Shown: positions 33,843 through 41,770 of the stretch, in pieces | Layout: every line of letters begins with the position of its first letter | Numbering within the stretch: position 1 is the first letter of the stretch | NCBI GenBank assembly: GCA_965227265.1 | Contig: OZ245738.1 | Span: forward strand, 434,001-498,000 | DNA: 64,000 nt | Direction of reading: 5' to 3' | DNA from: UBA2336 sp965227265 | Lineage (GTDB): Bacteria; Bacteroidota; Bacteroidia; Cytophagales; Cyclobacteriaceae | Notes under the pieces: generated by a model | What the model was told of the DNA's origin: nothing | The model's input: only the letters and a program-made list of their open reading frames with translations | The model's database searches: none | Made by a program: the position numbers and the translations under genes

Positions 33843-35698
33843 TTATAGGGTAAAACTATGTGCGTTAGTCGCATGTGTAAAATTCAATGTCAGTGGTGCA
33901 CCTAATATTGTCGCCTTGATTTGAATTTCGCAATTAAATGTCTTGTCCGCATTGATTGTCAATGCCCGTAAGTCTAATATTTGATTGTAAAGAGTGTAGT
34001 TAATTTTAGCATTTCGGGTTAAAGAGTTGTCATCAGTAATTTCACCTTTAGCAATACCCGTTTGTACCCGGTGTATCCATTCGAATACCTCAAATTTTAA
34101 ATGTTTTCTAACCTCAATTTCAATCAAAGGAATTGATTCCTTTAAAATTGGTATCAAGTCAGGGTATGAGGTTTGAATTACACTGGATTCGGTCTCAAGC
34201 AGATAGTCTCTCTCGGTATGAAACCATGTGTCTTTGTTGGTGATACTTAAGTAGTCGATTGTCGATTGTGTATAGTAGTGCTCAATCTCCCCCTTAGCAA
34301 AAATAAAAGTATTGCAAGCTTTAAATGCGTTGAGGAGTTGACTTCTCCTGCCGACCACTAAGTTTAATATGGCAATGTTTGGAGCATCTAGTAATGTACG
34401 AATATCTGTCTCGTACCTTGAGATACCAAGTAGCATGGTAACCCTCTTTGAATGTTCTTCTTCATTATTAAACGAAGCAAGCTTAGTCTTTAATGCAATA
34501 AGGTGTGGTAATGTTGTGGCTTGCGCGAGAACTCTCGTGCAAATTGAAGTTAATTGTGTCTCAAGGTCACCAATTTCATTTGAAAGATTTGTCCCAATTC
34601 CTTGCTGTTGAACATAGGTCTGTGAGCGCTCATCTTCACAGACAACTCTTCGGAGCCTTCCTCTAAAAATTGCATCTAAGTCAGCGATAATTCTGCAATT
34701 TATCTGAAGACTTTTGCAGAGTTTATAAAATACTCCTAATTCATCTTTACCACCAACATCAATTACACAAGAACCAGAAGCACCAATATTAATTCCTAAT
34801 TTTTCAAGAATAATAGTGATTATCTGTTGGTCGGTATAGCCTTCAACAAAAACAGGATTTGGTGAAAAGAAAAACTGTTTGTGATGTGTATTAAATCTTG
34901 GAAGAAATTTTGTTAAAACATATTGGTCGTCAGCGTCTAATTCAGTTACGAAAGTTGGGACTTTATCAAAATGACAAACTAGAATATTCTTTAAGTCACC
35001 AATTGTTTTAAGGTCAAGAAAATAAGGAGAATGAGTAATTATGAAAAACAATTTCTTAGTAGGGTCTTCAAGAGGATTACCCGCCATTTTCTAATTTCTT
35101 GCAGGAAGAAAGACTGAAATTGTGGGTGAAGATGTAATTCTGGTTCGTCAAAGATTAAACAGTTTTTGCTTGGGTCATATAGAATGGTAAGTAAGGTGAT
35201 AAGTTTCTTTAATCCATGACACTCATTTTCGCTAAGGTTATACTCGGAGCCAGCTCTAATGTTCTGCATTTTGGGCTTCAGGTATCCTCCCTCTTCAACT
35301 AGCCTAATTGTTTTTCCAAAAATATCTGATAGCAGTGCTTCAATCTTTATTCTTATGTCAAGTCTTTGTTTAAGAATTATTATTGCCGAAGAAGATAATC
35401 CTGTTGTTTCAGCTCTGCTTTTGTAATCTTCAAAGTGTGTGATGTTAAATCCTTGATGAAGTGTCCCACCTCCAAATCGTCCTTCTTGTTGTTTTTCTAG
35501 TCCCACCAGACGCTCAGCATTTAGGTAACGAGGATTTAGTCCACCCCCGCTAAAACTAGCTTTTATTTTTTCGGCCAATAATGACTTACCTGTCCCATTT
35601 GGCCCAACTAAATAGTTGATAAATCCCCATTGGTTTTTAATGAAGTGTCTGTCACCCCATAAAACTGGTATTGTTATGTCAACGTTCTTTGTAATCAT
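33843..35698 (-). pseudogene. Cassette gene: OLD-like ATPase/TOPRIM nuclease, frameshifted
   Basis: Two overlapping frames together encode about 620 residues. Part 1 (35698 to about 35087) has Walker A GPNGTGKS (32-39), an ABC-signature-like LSENECHGLKK and Walker B CLIFDEPELHLHP, ending QEIRK. Part 2 (35087 to 33843) continues at once with AGNPLEDPTKKLFFIITHSPYFLDL, the H-loop, then TOPRIM motifs VFVEGYTDQQ, DVGGKDEL and IADLDAI. This is the architecture of OLD-family nucleases, several of which act in phage defence. The frames meet at the A4 run 35087-35090; one extra A would restore a single protein. Its GAC skew is weaker than in neighbouring cassettes. Confidence 0.8.
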
Positions 35699-35721
35699 GT
35701 CGTCTTAAAAAAATTGGCCAC

Positions 35722-35810
35722 AACGTCCGGATATAGGCCACAATGTGGCTTATATTTCCTTATTATAATAACCGCTAAGATAAGCACAGACCGTGGCTAT
35801 AATATTTGTT
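35722..35810 (-). repeat. attC site 16 (own subfamily, upstream end of array)
   Basis: 89 bp, AACGTCCGGATATAGGCCAC against GTGGCTATAATATTTGTT. The GTT side reads GTTTGATGG and would be the 3' end of a cassette that is no longer present. Confidence 0.8.
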
Positions 35811-35900
35811 TGATGGATTTTTTCCATTTTGTGATCATTTTAGAGGATATAAAGTATTTGTATTCGATTGTAATCGACTATACATAAATCGGCAGTAAGC

Positions 35901-35917
35901 ATAGGAGTAACTCCTAT
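35901..35917. promoter_or_regulatory. 17-bp palindrome, copy 2 (ATAGGAGTAACTCCTAT)
   Basis: The reverse complement of the palindrome at 14655, again preceded by GC. It lies between the upstream end of the cassette array and the VOC gene. Confidence 0.5.
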
Positions 35918-35969
35918 GGAATGGAGTAAATATTTCCCTTGCGGTTGGGGTGTTGGAATTTTATTTGGA

Positions 35970-36359
35970 TCAGATTCTCTTCTGTATCTGCCAATAATGA
36001 CCAAACGGATCTTCGAACATTCCCTGTCGGTAGCCATAGTCGTGATCGGTTGGCGGGTTTATTTCAGACGCTCCTGCGGCAATGGCTTTTTTCATGACTT
36101 CATCTACGTCCTGAACAAACAACCCGATAATGGCTGTCACGCCTTTAGCACTTTTCGGCTCTAATGCATCGCGCATTGTCTCATGCAGGTGAAAGATCGC
36201 CCCGTTGAAATCCAGCTCCACGACATGAATGCTTCCATCATCGTTTCTCAAACAGAAATGCTCGGTAGCTCCGAAGTTTTTATAGAAGTCAATGTTAATT
36301 GTCCCGTTCGGAATGTGGAGCTCAGGGGCGAAATGTGTCAGGCTTTTCTGGATGTTCAT
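35970..36359 (-). CDS. VOC-family (glyoxalase/PhnB-like) protein
   Basis: 129 residues, a pair of beta-alpha-beta-beta-beta modules: LHIPNGTINIDFYKNFGA in the first half, then LFVQDVDEVMKKAIAAGASEINPPTDHDYGYRQGMFEDPFGHYWQI, the hallmark of vicinal-oxygen-chelate proteins of the PhnB/DUF type. Candidate metal ligands are the histidine in FHLHE and the glutamate of the GMFEDPFGH stretch. Although it is next to the array and on the same strand, it is not a cassette: its stop is 160 bp from the nearest attC and no attC precedes its start. Confidence 0.85.
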   Translation of the reverse strand: MNIQKSLTHFAPELHIPNGTINIDFYKNFGATEHFCLRNDDGSIHVVELDFNGAIFHLHETMRDALEPKSAKGVTAIIGLFVQDVDEVMKKAIAAGASEINPPTDHDYGYRQGMFEDPFGHYWQIQKRI

Positions 36360-36422
36360 GTGTATGGAATTGAAGTATCCTCAGATTAGGAATATACGCA
36401 TACGAAAGCAGTATGCCAATCA

Positions 36423-36869
36423 CTATTTCGAATACACATTTTTAGTATGCAACTCCATCCACTTGGAAGGATCTGCAATGTTAGTCCATCCAAACTGCCG
36501 GTATAATTCGTGCGCATCGCCTGTAAGCAATATCCATCTTCTTAAACCCTGCAAGTCACGGTGCTGCATAATAGTTTCCATTAACCATTTGGAAAGTCCT
36601 TTTCCTCGATATTCTTCCAATATGTAAACATCGCCCAGGTAGGCAACGGTTGCAAAATCTGAGATCACTCGGGCAAAGCCTATTTGTTTTTTATCGTGGT
36701 AAACACCAAAGCAAAGTGAATTGTTGATAGCAGCTTGTACGGTGACCTTCGGGATGTTCAGGCACCAATAAGCTTTTGTTGAAAGAAATTCGTGAATGGA
36801 GTCCACATCTAGTTTTGTCTTGTCTGTTGAGATATAAAATTCGTTCTGGTGTATGGTTAATGTTGTCAT
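36423..36869 (-). CDS. GNAT-family N-acetyltransferase
   Basis: 148 residues. The acetyl-CoA-binding motif A is VAYLGDVYILEEYRGKGLSKWLMETI (Q/RxxGxG/A as YRGKGL), followed by LLTGDAHELYRQFGW, the closing strand and helix of small GNAT enzymes. Substrate cannot be predicted. It lies 63 bp upstream of the VOC gene on the same strand and may be cotranscribed. Confidence 0.85.
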   Translation of the reverse strand: MTTLTIHQNEFYISTDKTKLDVDSIHEFLSTKAYWCLNIPKVTVQAAINNSLCFGVYHDKKQIGFARVISDFATVAYLGDVYILEEYRGKGLSKWLMETIMQHRDLQGLRRWILLTGDAHELYRQFGWTNIADPSKWMELHTKNVYSK

Positions 36870-37020
36870 TCAAAAGTTAATAAAAATTGCGAGTTGATTT
36901 TTTGGCTTATATGGGATGATAAAAACTCATATTACTTTTCAAAAGTATGATTTTGTACACAATTAGTTGAGTGATGCTAAATATAGATTGATGGAACTTT
37001 ATCATTTAGCATTCTTCTTC

Positions 37021-37050
37021 GGTACTTTTTGCCTTGATGCAAAAAGTACC
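37021..37050. repeat. 12-bp stem hairpin (GGTACTTTTTGC / GCAAAAAGTACC)
   Basis: Perfect 12-bp arms with a 6-base loop (CTTGAT). Similar TTTTTGC-type hairpins are, from memory, frequent intergenic elements in Bacteroidota genomes. Not followed by a U tract on either strand, so not a standard terminator. Confidence 0.6.
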
Positions 37051-37060
37051 AAAAAGATCA

Positions 37061-37110
37061 AGAACCAAATATGCTTCCGCACACTTGCCTCGCACCCCCG
37101 CATTTGGTTC
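37061..37110. repeat. Second hairpin (GAACCAAATATGC / GCATTTGGTTC)
   Basis: 11-bp pairing with a 2-base bulge; the loop between is GC-rich and C-rich. Immediately follows the first hairpin, suggesting one composite intergenic element. Confidence 0.5.
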
Positions 37111-37237
37111 CGGCCACCGCGCCTACTAAATCGATGAGGAGTCAAGTTTCTACATCATTGTTTAAGTTCGTGCACACAATAAAAGCTCTTTCGCTTAATA
37201 TCAACACTTTCATTTTGGCACGATCTTCATGTCAAGC

Positions 37238-37255
37238 CTCTATATAATTATAGAG
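37238..37255. promoter_or_regulatory. Inverted repeat CTCTATA-N4-TATAGAG at gene start
   Basis: Seven-base arms separated by TAAT, five bases upstream of the SRPBCC ATG. Could be an operator or a 5'-leader hairpin. Confidence 0.35.
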
Positions 37256-37260
37256 CATTT

Positions 37261-37656
37261 ATGACATTACAGACAACTCATATCAGCACCGGTATCGCAA
37301 AACCAAAAGATGTTGTGTATCAATACGTCTCAAATCCGGAACACTTTCCGAAATGGCTGGCCTTTGTGAAGTCAATCACAAGGCAATCGGGGAACAAATG
37401 GAAAGCACAAACAACCTTGGGTGAGATCATCATGGATTTTGTACCGCAAAATGATTTCGGTATAATCGATCACCATGTTACGCTTGCCAATGGAAGTATT
37501 GTGAGTAATCATTTACGCATAATCGACAACGATGAAGGAAGTGAAGTTATCTTTACACTATTCCGCATGCCTGGTGTAACACCGGAAGAATTTGATAAGG
37601 ATGCAGATTCGGTTCGGACAGATCTTAAAAAACTAAAATCGATCCTGGAAGGTTAA
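37261..37656 (+). CDS. SRPBCC (START-like) domain protein
   Basis: 131 residues. The pattern THISTGIAKPKDVVYQYVSNPEHFPKWLAFVKSITRQ, followed by a beta-sheet with IIDHHVTLANGSIVSNHLRII and a C-terminal helix (EEFDKDADSVRTDLKKLKSILEG), is the SRPBCC helix-grip fold, which binds hydrophobic ligands or acts as polyketide cyclase or dehydrase. Ligand unknown. Followed by a histidine kinase gene 115 bp later on the same strand. Confidence 0.85.
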   Translation: MTLQTTHISTGIAKPKDVVYQYVSNPEHFPKWLAFVKSITRQSGNKWKAQTTLGEIIMDFVPQNDFGIIDHHVTLANGSIVSNHLRIIDNDEGSEVIFTLFRMPGVTPEEFDKDADSVRTDLKKLKSILEG

Positions 37657-37771
37657 ACTTATTGTCGCACAACGGTTCGCTTCGTCAATCTGACTTCTTT
37701 TCGTATCTTACTTTCCCATCCATCATGAACCCCGCATAATTGGGGTTGTTTAGTTTAGATAAACATTGCCC

Positions 37772-38920
37772 ATGAACCCGGAGCCCAAAAAATCCATGCT
37801 CAAAGAAGTTCACCTGCGCCAGATCCTGGATGGGATGATCGAAGGCGTGCAGATCATCGGGTTTGATTATATGCACCTGTATGTGAACGATGCGATTGAA
37901 AAGCAAAGTCATTTTACAAAAGATCAATTGATCGGGTACACCATGATGGAACGCTATCCCGGCATTGAGCAGTCGGCTGTGTTTAAAGTGTTAAAGCAAT
38001 GCATGGATACACGGGAACCAACACAAATCGAAATTGATTTTGAATTTCCGGATAAGCGTAAAGCCTGGTTTGAATTGAGCATTCAGCCAGTAGAAGAAGG
38101 AATATTCGTATTGTCGATTGATGTTACTTCGCGCAAACGGGCAGAAGATGCGATCCGCGAAGCGAACGAACAGCTCGAAGAAAAAGTTAAGGAAAGAACT
38201 TCCGAGCTGGAACTCAAAATCAAACAATTGCATGACAGCCAGGAACACATCACTACGTTAAATAAGGAGCTCGAAGCATTTTCCTATTCTGTTTCGCATG
38301 ATCTTCGTGCACCGCTTCGCTCCATCATCGGGTTTTCAGCAATCCTGGAAGAAGATTTTGCTGACAAGATGACTGCCGGAACACGTAAAACGCTTGATAC
38401 GATTAAATCGAACGCTTCCAAGATGGGTGTTTTAATTGATGAACTGCTGGCGTTTTCAAAGCTGGGGAAGAAAGAGCTTACGTTAGCACCGGTTGATATG
38501 GAGGCGCTTGTTCAACGCAGTGTTTCAACACTTCAACCGGGGCATGTTGCAGTAACAGTGAATGCACTTCCAAAAGCTTTTGCCGACAGCAGTATGATTT
38601 TCCAGGTTTGGGCTAACCTGATCTCCAATGCTTTTAAATATTCCTCAAAAATTGCGCAACCGAAAATTGAAATTGGATCGTTTGAGAAAGATGATCAGCA
38701 TATTTTCTATGTAAAAGATAACGGCACCGGCTTCGACATGAAATATGCTGATAAGCTCTTCGGAGTTTTTCAGCGCCTGCACAACCAGCGCGATTTTGAA
38801 GGTACGGGTGTTGGACTTTCAATCGTTAAACGGATTATCATTCGTCACAATGGAACGGTTTGGGGGGAATCAAAACCCGGAGAAGGTGCTACATTTTATT
38901 TCTCCCTGCCGAAAGTATAA
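37772..38920 (+). CDS. PAS-domain sensor histidine kinase
   Basis: About 382 residues from ATG 37772 (an in-frame TTG lies two codons upstream). A single N-terminal PAS domain (residues ~10-115, HLRQILDGMIEGVQIIGFDYMHLYVN) is followed by a coiled coil (EQLEEKVKERTSELELKIKQL), then HisKA with H-box EAFSYSVSHDLRAPLRSI, and the ATPase domain with N-box VWANLISNAFKYSS, G1 VKDNGTGFDM and G2 EGTGVGLSIVKRI. No membrane helix, so it is a cytosolic sensor of bacteriophytochrome-type architecture without the chromophore domains. No response regulator is adjacent. Confidence 0.9.
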   Translation: MNPEPKKSMLKEVHLRQILDGMIEGVQIIGFDYMHLYVNDAIEKQSHFTKDQLIGYTMMERYPGIEQSAVFKVLKQCMDTREPTQIEIDFEFPDKRKAWFELSIQPVEEGIFVLSIDVTSRKRAEDAIREANEQLEEKVKERTSELELKIKQLHDSQEHITTLNKELEAFSYSVSHDLRAPLRSIIGFSAILEEDFADKMTAGTRKTLDTIKSNASKMGVLIDELLAFSKLGKKELTLAPVDMEALVQRSVSTLQPGHVAVTVNALPKAFADSSMIFQVWANLISNAFKYSSKIAQPKIEIGSFEKDDQHIFYVKDNGTGFDMKYADKLFGVFQRLHNQRDFEGTGVGLSIVKRIIIRHNGTVWGESKPGEGATFYFSLPKV

Positions 38921-38935
38921 TAGGTATTGCTAAAA

Positions 38936-39793
38936 TTACTTCACATAATTTTTAGCAACCTGGCGTGAGCTTCCTAACTGGTCGATTCCTAGTTCTACAA
39001 CATCCCCTTGTTTTAAGTAGCGCGGAGGTTTGAAACCCATTCCAACACCAAATGGAGTTCCGGTTGAAATTACATCTCCGGGAAGCAACGTCATGAATTG
39101 CGAGATGTAACTAACGAGTTTAGGTATTTTATAGATCAAGGTTTTTGAATTTCCTTTTTGTAAGGTCTCACCGTTAACCTTTAGCCAGAGATTAAGGTTG
39201 TGCGGGTCCTGAATTTCATCTGGTGTAACGAGCCACGGTCCGAGTGGAGAAAATGTATCCGCACTTTTTCCTTTTACCCATTGGCCTTCACGCTCAAGTT
39301 GAAACTCGCGTTCGCTGTAATCATTCATCAGGCAATAACCGGCTATATACTTGAGTGAATCTGCTTCTTCAACGTATTGAGCTTTCTTACCGATCACAAA
39401 AGCAAGCTCAACTTCCCAATCAGTTTTTTTACTGTTCTTCGGAATGATCACATCATCATTCGGTCCGCATAACGAAGTTGTTGATTTAAAAAAAATGATC
39501 GGCTCTTTCGGTACGGCCATTCCGGCTTCGGCTGCGTGATCGGAATAATTCAATCCGATGCAGATAATTTTATTGGGCCTTGCGACAGGTGAACCTAACC
39601 GAACACTCGCGCTAACTTTTGGTGCTGTGTTCTTATTAGTGCTAACCCAACTATTTAAATTGTTAAGTCCATCGTTTTTAAAAAACGCCTCATTATAATC
39701 TGTAAACTGTTCTGAAACATCAATACGCGTTCCATCGGGTAACTCCACTCCGGGCTTTTCATTTTCAAATTCACCGAAACGAATCAATTTCAT
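38936..39793 (-). CDS. Fumarylacetoacetate-hydrolase-family enzyme (2,4-diketo-3-deoxyaldonate hydrolase-like)
   Basis: 285 residues of the FAH family. The metal and catalytic elements are present: IICIGLNYSDHAAE, then ExE in WEVELAFVIG, the aspartate of MNDYSERE, and LLPGDVISTGTPFGVGMG near the C-terminus. Some family members hydrolyse 2,4-diketo-3-deoxyrhamnonate or -fuconate to pyruvate and a hydroxy acid in oxidative deoxysugar pathways. It is 3 bp downstream of an SDR gene, as such hydrolases are found beside their dehydrogenase. Here the partner sugar acid is probably derived from mannose; see the pathway finding. Convergent with the histidine kinase. Confidence 0.85.
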   Translation of the reverse strand: MKLIRFGEFENEKPGVELPDGTRIDVSEQFTDYNEAFFKNDGLNNLNSWVSTNKNTAPKVSASVRLGSPVARPNKIICIGLNYSDHAAEAGMAVPKEPIIFFKSTTSLCGPNDDVIIPKNSKKTDWEVELAFVIGKKAQYVEEADSLKYIAGYCLMNDYSEREFQLEREGQWVKGKSADTFSPLGPWLVTPDEIQDPHNLNLWLKVNGETLQKGNSKTLIYKIPKLVSYISQFMTLLPGDVISTGTPFGVGMGFKPPRYLKQGDVVELGIDQLGSSRQVAKNYVK

Positions 39794-39796
39794 CAG

Positions 39797-40576
39797 CTAG
39801 GTATTTAAGGTTACAAGTCCGCCATCAATTACATAATTGCTTCCGGTGATAAACGCAGCTTCATCGGAGCATAGGAAGAGTGCGAGGTTAGCAATCTCTT
39901 CCGGTTGCCCCATTCGGCCAAGCGGTTGGGTTTTGGAAAGCTTATCAAACATTTCTTTTTCTTTTCCAGGATAATTTTTCGCAATGAACCCATCTACAAA
40001 AGGAGTATGAACCCGACCGGGAGAGATGCTGTTGCAGCGGATGTTATGGGCTAAATAATCTTTTGCAATCGAATAGGTCATGCTTAGCACTGCACCTTTG
40101 CTCGCGGTGTAAGCAAAACGATCGGCCAGTCCAACAACAGCCGCAATGGAAGCAATGTTTATAATATTTCCACCGTCTGATTTTTTCATTTCAATAATCG
40201 CGGCTTGCAGGCAGTTGAATGTTCCTTTCACATTCACTTGATAGATTTTATCGAAATCTTCTTCCGTTGTATTCTCAACATTGCCGATATGCGGAATGCC
40301 TGCGTTGTTTATCAATATGTTTAATCCTGAAGATTTTGAAATTGCTTCGAATGTTTTCTTAACCTGTTGGTGATTGGTTATGTCGCATACATGACTGCTT
40401 ACTTTTCCACCTTTTGCGTTGATCTCCTGAATGGCTTCTGCCAAACCATTTTCATCACGATCAATCAATGCAACGGTTGCACCCTGCACCGCAAGTTTTG
40501 TAGAAACAGCTTTGCCAATGCCTTTTGCCGCGCCCGTAACAATTACTGATTTACCGCTAAGATTAAAGACGCTCAT
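39797..40576 (-). CDS. SDR-family dehydrogenase (2-keto-3-deoxyaldonate dehydrogenase-like)
   Basis: 259 residues, a classical short-chain dehydrogenase: cofactor motif VTGAAKGIG (residues 12-20), ILINNAGIP, catalytic Y in FAYTASKGAV (YxxxK) and the PG motif SPGRVHTPF. C-terminus GSNYVIDGGLVT is standard. Coupled to the FAH-family hydrolase (3-bp gap), which fits oxidation of a 2-keto-3-deoxy sugar acid at C4 to the diketo acid cleaved by the hydrolase. Transcribed divergently from uxuA across a shared operator palindrome (40619-40634). Confidence 0.85.
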   Translation of the reverse strand: MSVFNLSGKSVIVTGAAKGIGKAVSTKLAVQGATVALIDRDENGLAEAIQEINAKGGKVSSHVCDITNHQQVKKTFEAISKSSGLNILINNAGIPHIGNVENTTEEDFDKIYQVNVKGTFNCLQAAIIEMKKSDGGNIINIASIAAVVGLADRFAYTASKGAVLSMTYSIAKDYLAHNIRCNSISPGRVHTPFVDGFIAKNYPGKEKEMFDKLSKTQPLGRMGQPEEIANLALFLCSDEAAFITGSNYVIDGGLVTLNT

Positions 40577-40618
40577 AGTAACTTGAAATTGATGTTAAAA
40601 TCAATATGTTTACAGTAC

Positions 40619-40634
40619 GTTCATATGTATGAAC
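40619..40634. promoter_or_regulatory. GntR operator candidate 1 (GTTCATATGTATGAAC)
   Basis: A 16-bp near-perfect palindrome in the 126-bp divergent gap between the SDR and uxuA. The same sequence pattern recurs at 47763-47786 and 49677-49692, all in control regions of the mannose locus that contains a GntR-family gene. Confidence 0.75.
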
Positions 40635-40702
40635 AAAGTAACACCGCGCTCCTGAGAAGTAAAAGCGTTTGATTATTTATCTCATAAATAAATTGACCAA
40701 CC

Positions 40703-41770
40703 ATGAAGCTTGGCCTCGGATTATACAAAAGCGTTTTAACCGCTGATAACTTTCGGTTTGCCCGACAGGCAGGAGCAACGCACATTGTTGTTCAATTGGT
40801 AGACTATATTAAAGGAGAGAATCCCTCACTCACAAAAAATTATCTCAACGGTTGGGGTGAAACGCGGAACCAGGGAAAGCTCTGGAGTTATGAAGAGCTG
40901 AGCGCGATCAAGAAAGAAATAGAATCGCACGGACTTATTTGGGAAGCGATTGAGAATTTTGACCCGTCACATTGGTACGATGTGTTACTGGATGGCCCAA
41001 AGAAAAAACAACAGCTTGAAGATTTAAAGACTATCCTTAAAAACATGGGCAAGGTTGGAATCCCGGTGATGGGATATTATTTCAGTCTTGCCGGAGTTTG
41101 GGGTTGGACGAGCGGACCGCATGGGAGAGGAAACGCTAACTCGGTTGTATTTGATCAAACAAAAGTTGATGTTAACCAGCCCATTCCAAAAGGTATGGTT
41201 TGGAACATGCGCTATGAAGATGAGCAGGAAGGCGTGTTGGCACCCGTGTCGCGCGCGGAGATGTGGCAGCGCCTCGATCACTTTTTACAAACCTTACTTC
41301 CAATCGCGGAAGAGAACGGAATAAAATTGGTGGCCCATCCGGATGATCCGCCCTTACCCGAAATGCGTGGAACCGCCAGACTCTTTTATAATACTACTGA
41401 GTATGCAAAGTTGATGGAGTTGAGTAAGAGTCCGGCCAACGGGTTTGAGTTTTGCATGGGAACAATTCAGGAAATGCAGGGCAGCGATGTGTATGCGATG
41501 CTGGATAGATACAGTCGTGAAAACAGGATCGGGTACATTCATTTCAGAAATGTTATCGGCAAAGTTCCGCACTATCGCGAAGCGTTTGTGGATGAAGGAG
41601 ATATTGATATGATCAAAGCGCTTAAGATTCTAAAGGCAAATAACTACAAGGGAATTTTAATTCCGGATCATACTCCTGAAATGTCAACCAAAGCAGGCTG
41701 GCATACGGGAATGGCATATGCATTAGGATTCATGAAAGGCGCGATGCAAGCTGTTAACGCAGGAGTATGA
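40703..41770 (+). CDS. uxuA: Mannonate dehydratase
   Basis: 355 residues, UxuA-family TIM barrel (EC 4.2.1.8), which dehydrates D-mannonate to 2-keto-3-deoxygluconate. KLGLGLYKSVLTADNFRFARQAGATHIVVQLVDYI at the start, the metal-site loop KLVAHPDDPP, GFEFCMGTIQEMQGSDVYAML and the C-terminal DHTPEMSTKAGWHTGMAYALGFMKG match the family; it is slightly shorter than the E. coli enzyme. Its stop overlaps the next ATG by four bases. Usually part of glucuronate catabolism, but no uronate isomerase or fructuronate reductase is in the window, so mannonate probably comes from mannose oxidation. Confidence 0.92.
   Translation: MKLGLGLYKSVLTADNFRFARQAGATHIVVQLVDYIKGENPSLTKNYLNGWGETRNQGKLWSYEELSAIKKEIESHGLIWEAIENFDPSHWYDVLLDGPKKKQQLEDLKTILKNMGKVGIPVMGYYFSLAGVWGWTSGPHGRGNANSVVFDQTKVDVNQPIPKGMVWNMRYEDEQEGVLAPVSRAEMWQRLDHFLQTLLPIAEENGIKLVAHPDDPPLPEMRGTARLFYNTTEYAKLMELSKSPANGFEFCMGTIQEMQGSDVYAMLDRYSRENRIGYIHFRNVIGKVPHYREAFVDEGDIDMIKALKILKANNYKGILIPDHTPEMSTKAGWHTGMAYALGFMKGAMQAVNAGV

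Larger units (their letters stand above)
22362..35810 (-). mobile_element. Integron gene-cassette array (CALIN type: attC sites without integrase)
   Basis: Sixteen imperfect palindromic sites of 52-164 bp, each running from AAC to GTT on the plus strand, separate genes that are all on the minus strand. On the cassette (minus) strand each site reads ...AAC-AAA... to ...ACGTT..., matching the R''-to-R' layout of attC; the halves pair through an L-box-like stem with an unpaired spacer. Most genes start about 5-30 bp after a site and stop 3-20 bp before the next, as in integron cassettes. Fifteen cassettes are delimited. No tyrosine recombinase (IntI) is found on either side within the window, so the array is either integrase-less or its integrase lies elsewhere. 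Confidence 0.9.
36870..37260. other. Non-coding gap with several hairpins
   Basis: 391 bp between divergent genes (GNAT and SRPBCC). It holds two consecutive hairpins (37021-37050 and 37061-37110) and a 7-bp inverted repeat at 37238-37255; no coding frame is evident. Confidence 0.6.

Noticed and set aside
22362..35810. CRISPR array suggested by repeated palindromic units
   Set aside because: Units are 400-2000 bp apart, vary in length and enclose genes; there are no short unique spacers and no cas genes. The attC interpretation explains all of it.
22362..35810. Units as transposon-like elements with terminal inverted repeats
   Set aside because: In transposons the terminal repeats are shared among copies. 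Here the ends match only within a unit, while the sequences between units are shared; no target-site duplications or transposase were seen.
35970..36359. VOC gene as another cassette
   Set aside because: No attC precedes its start and its stop is 160 bp from the nearest site, far more than for the true cassettes.
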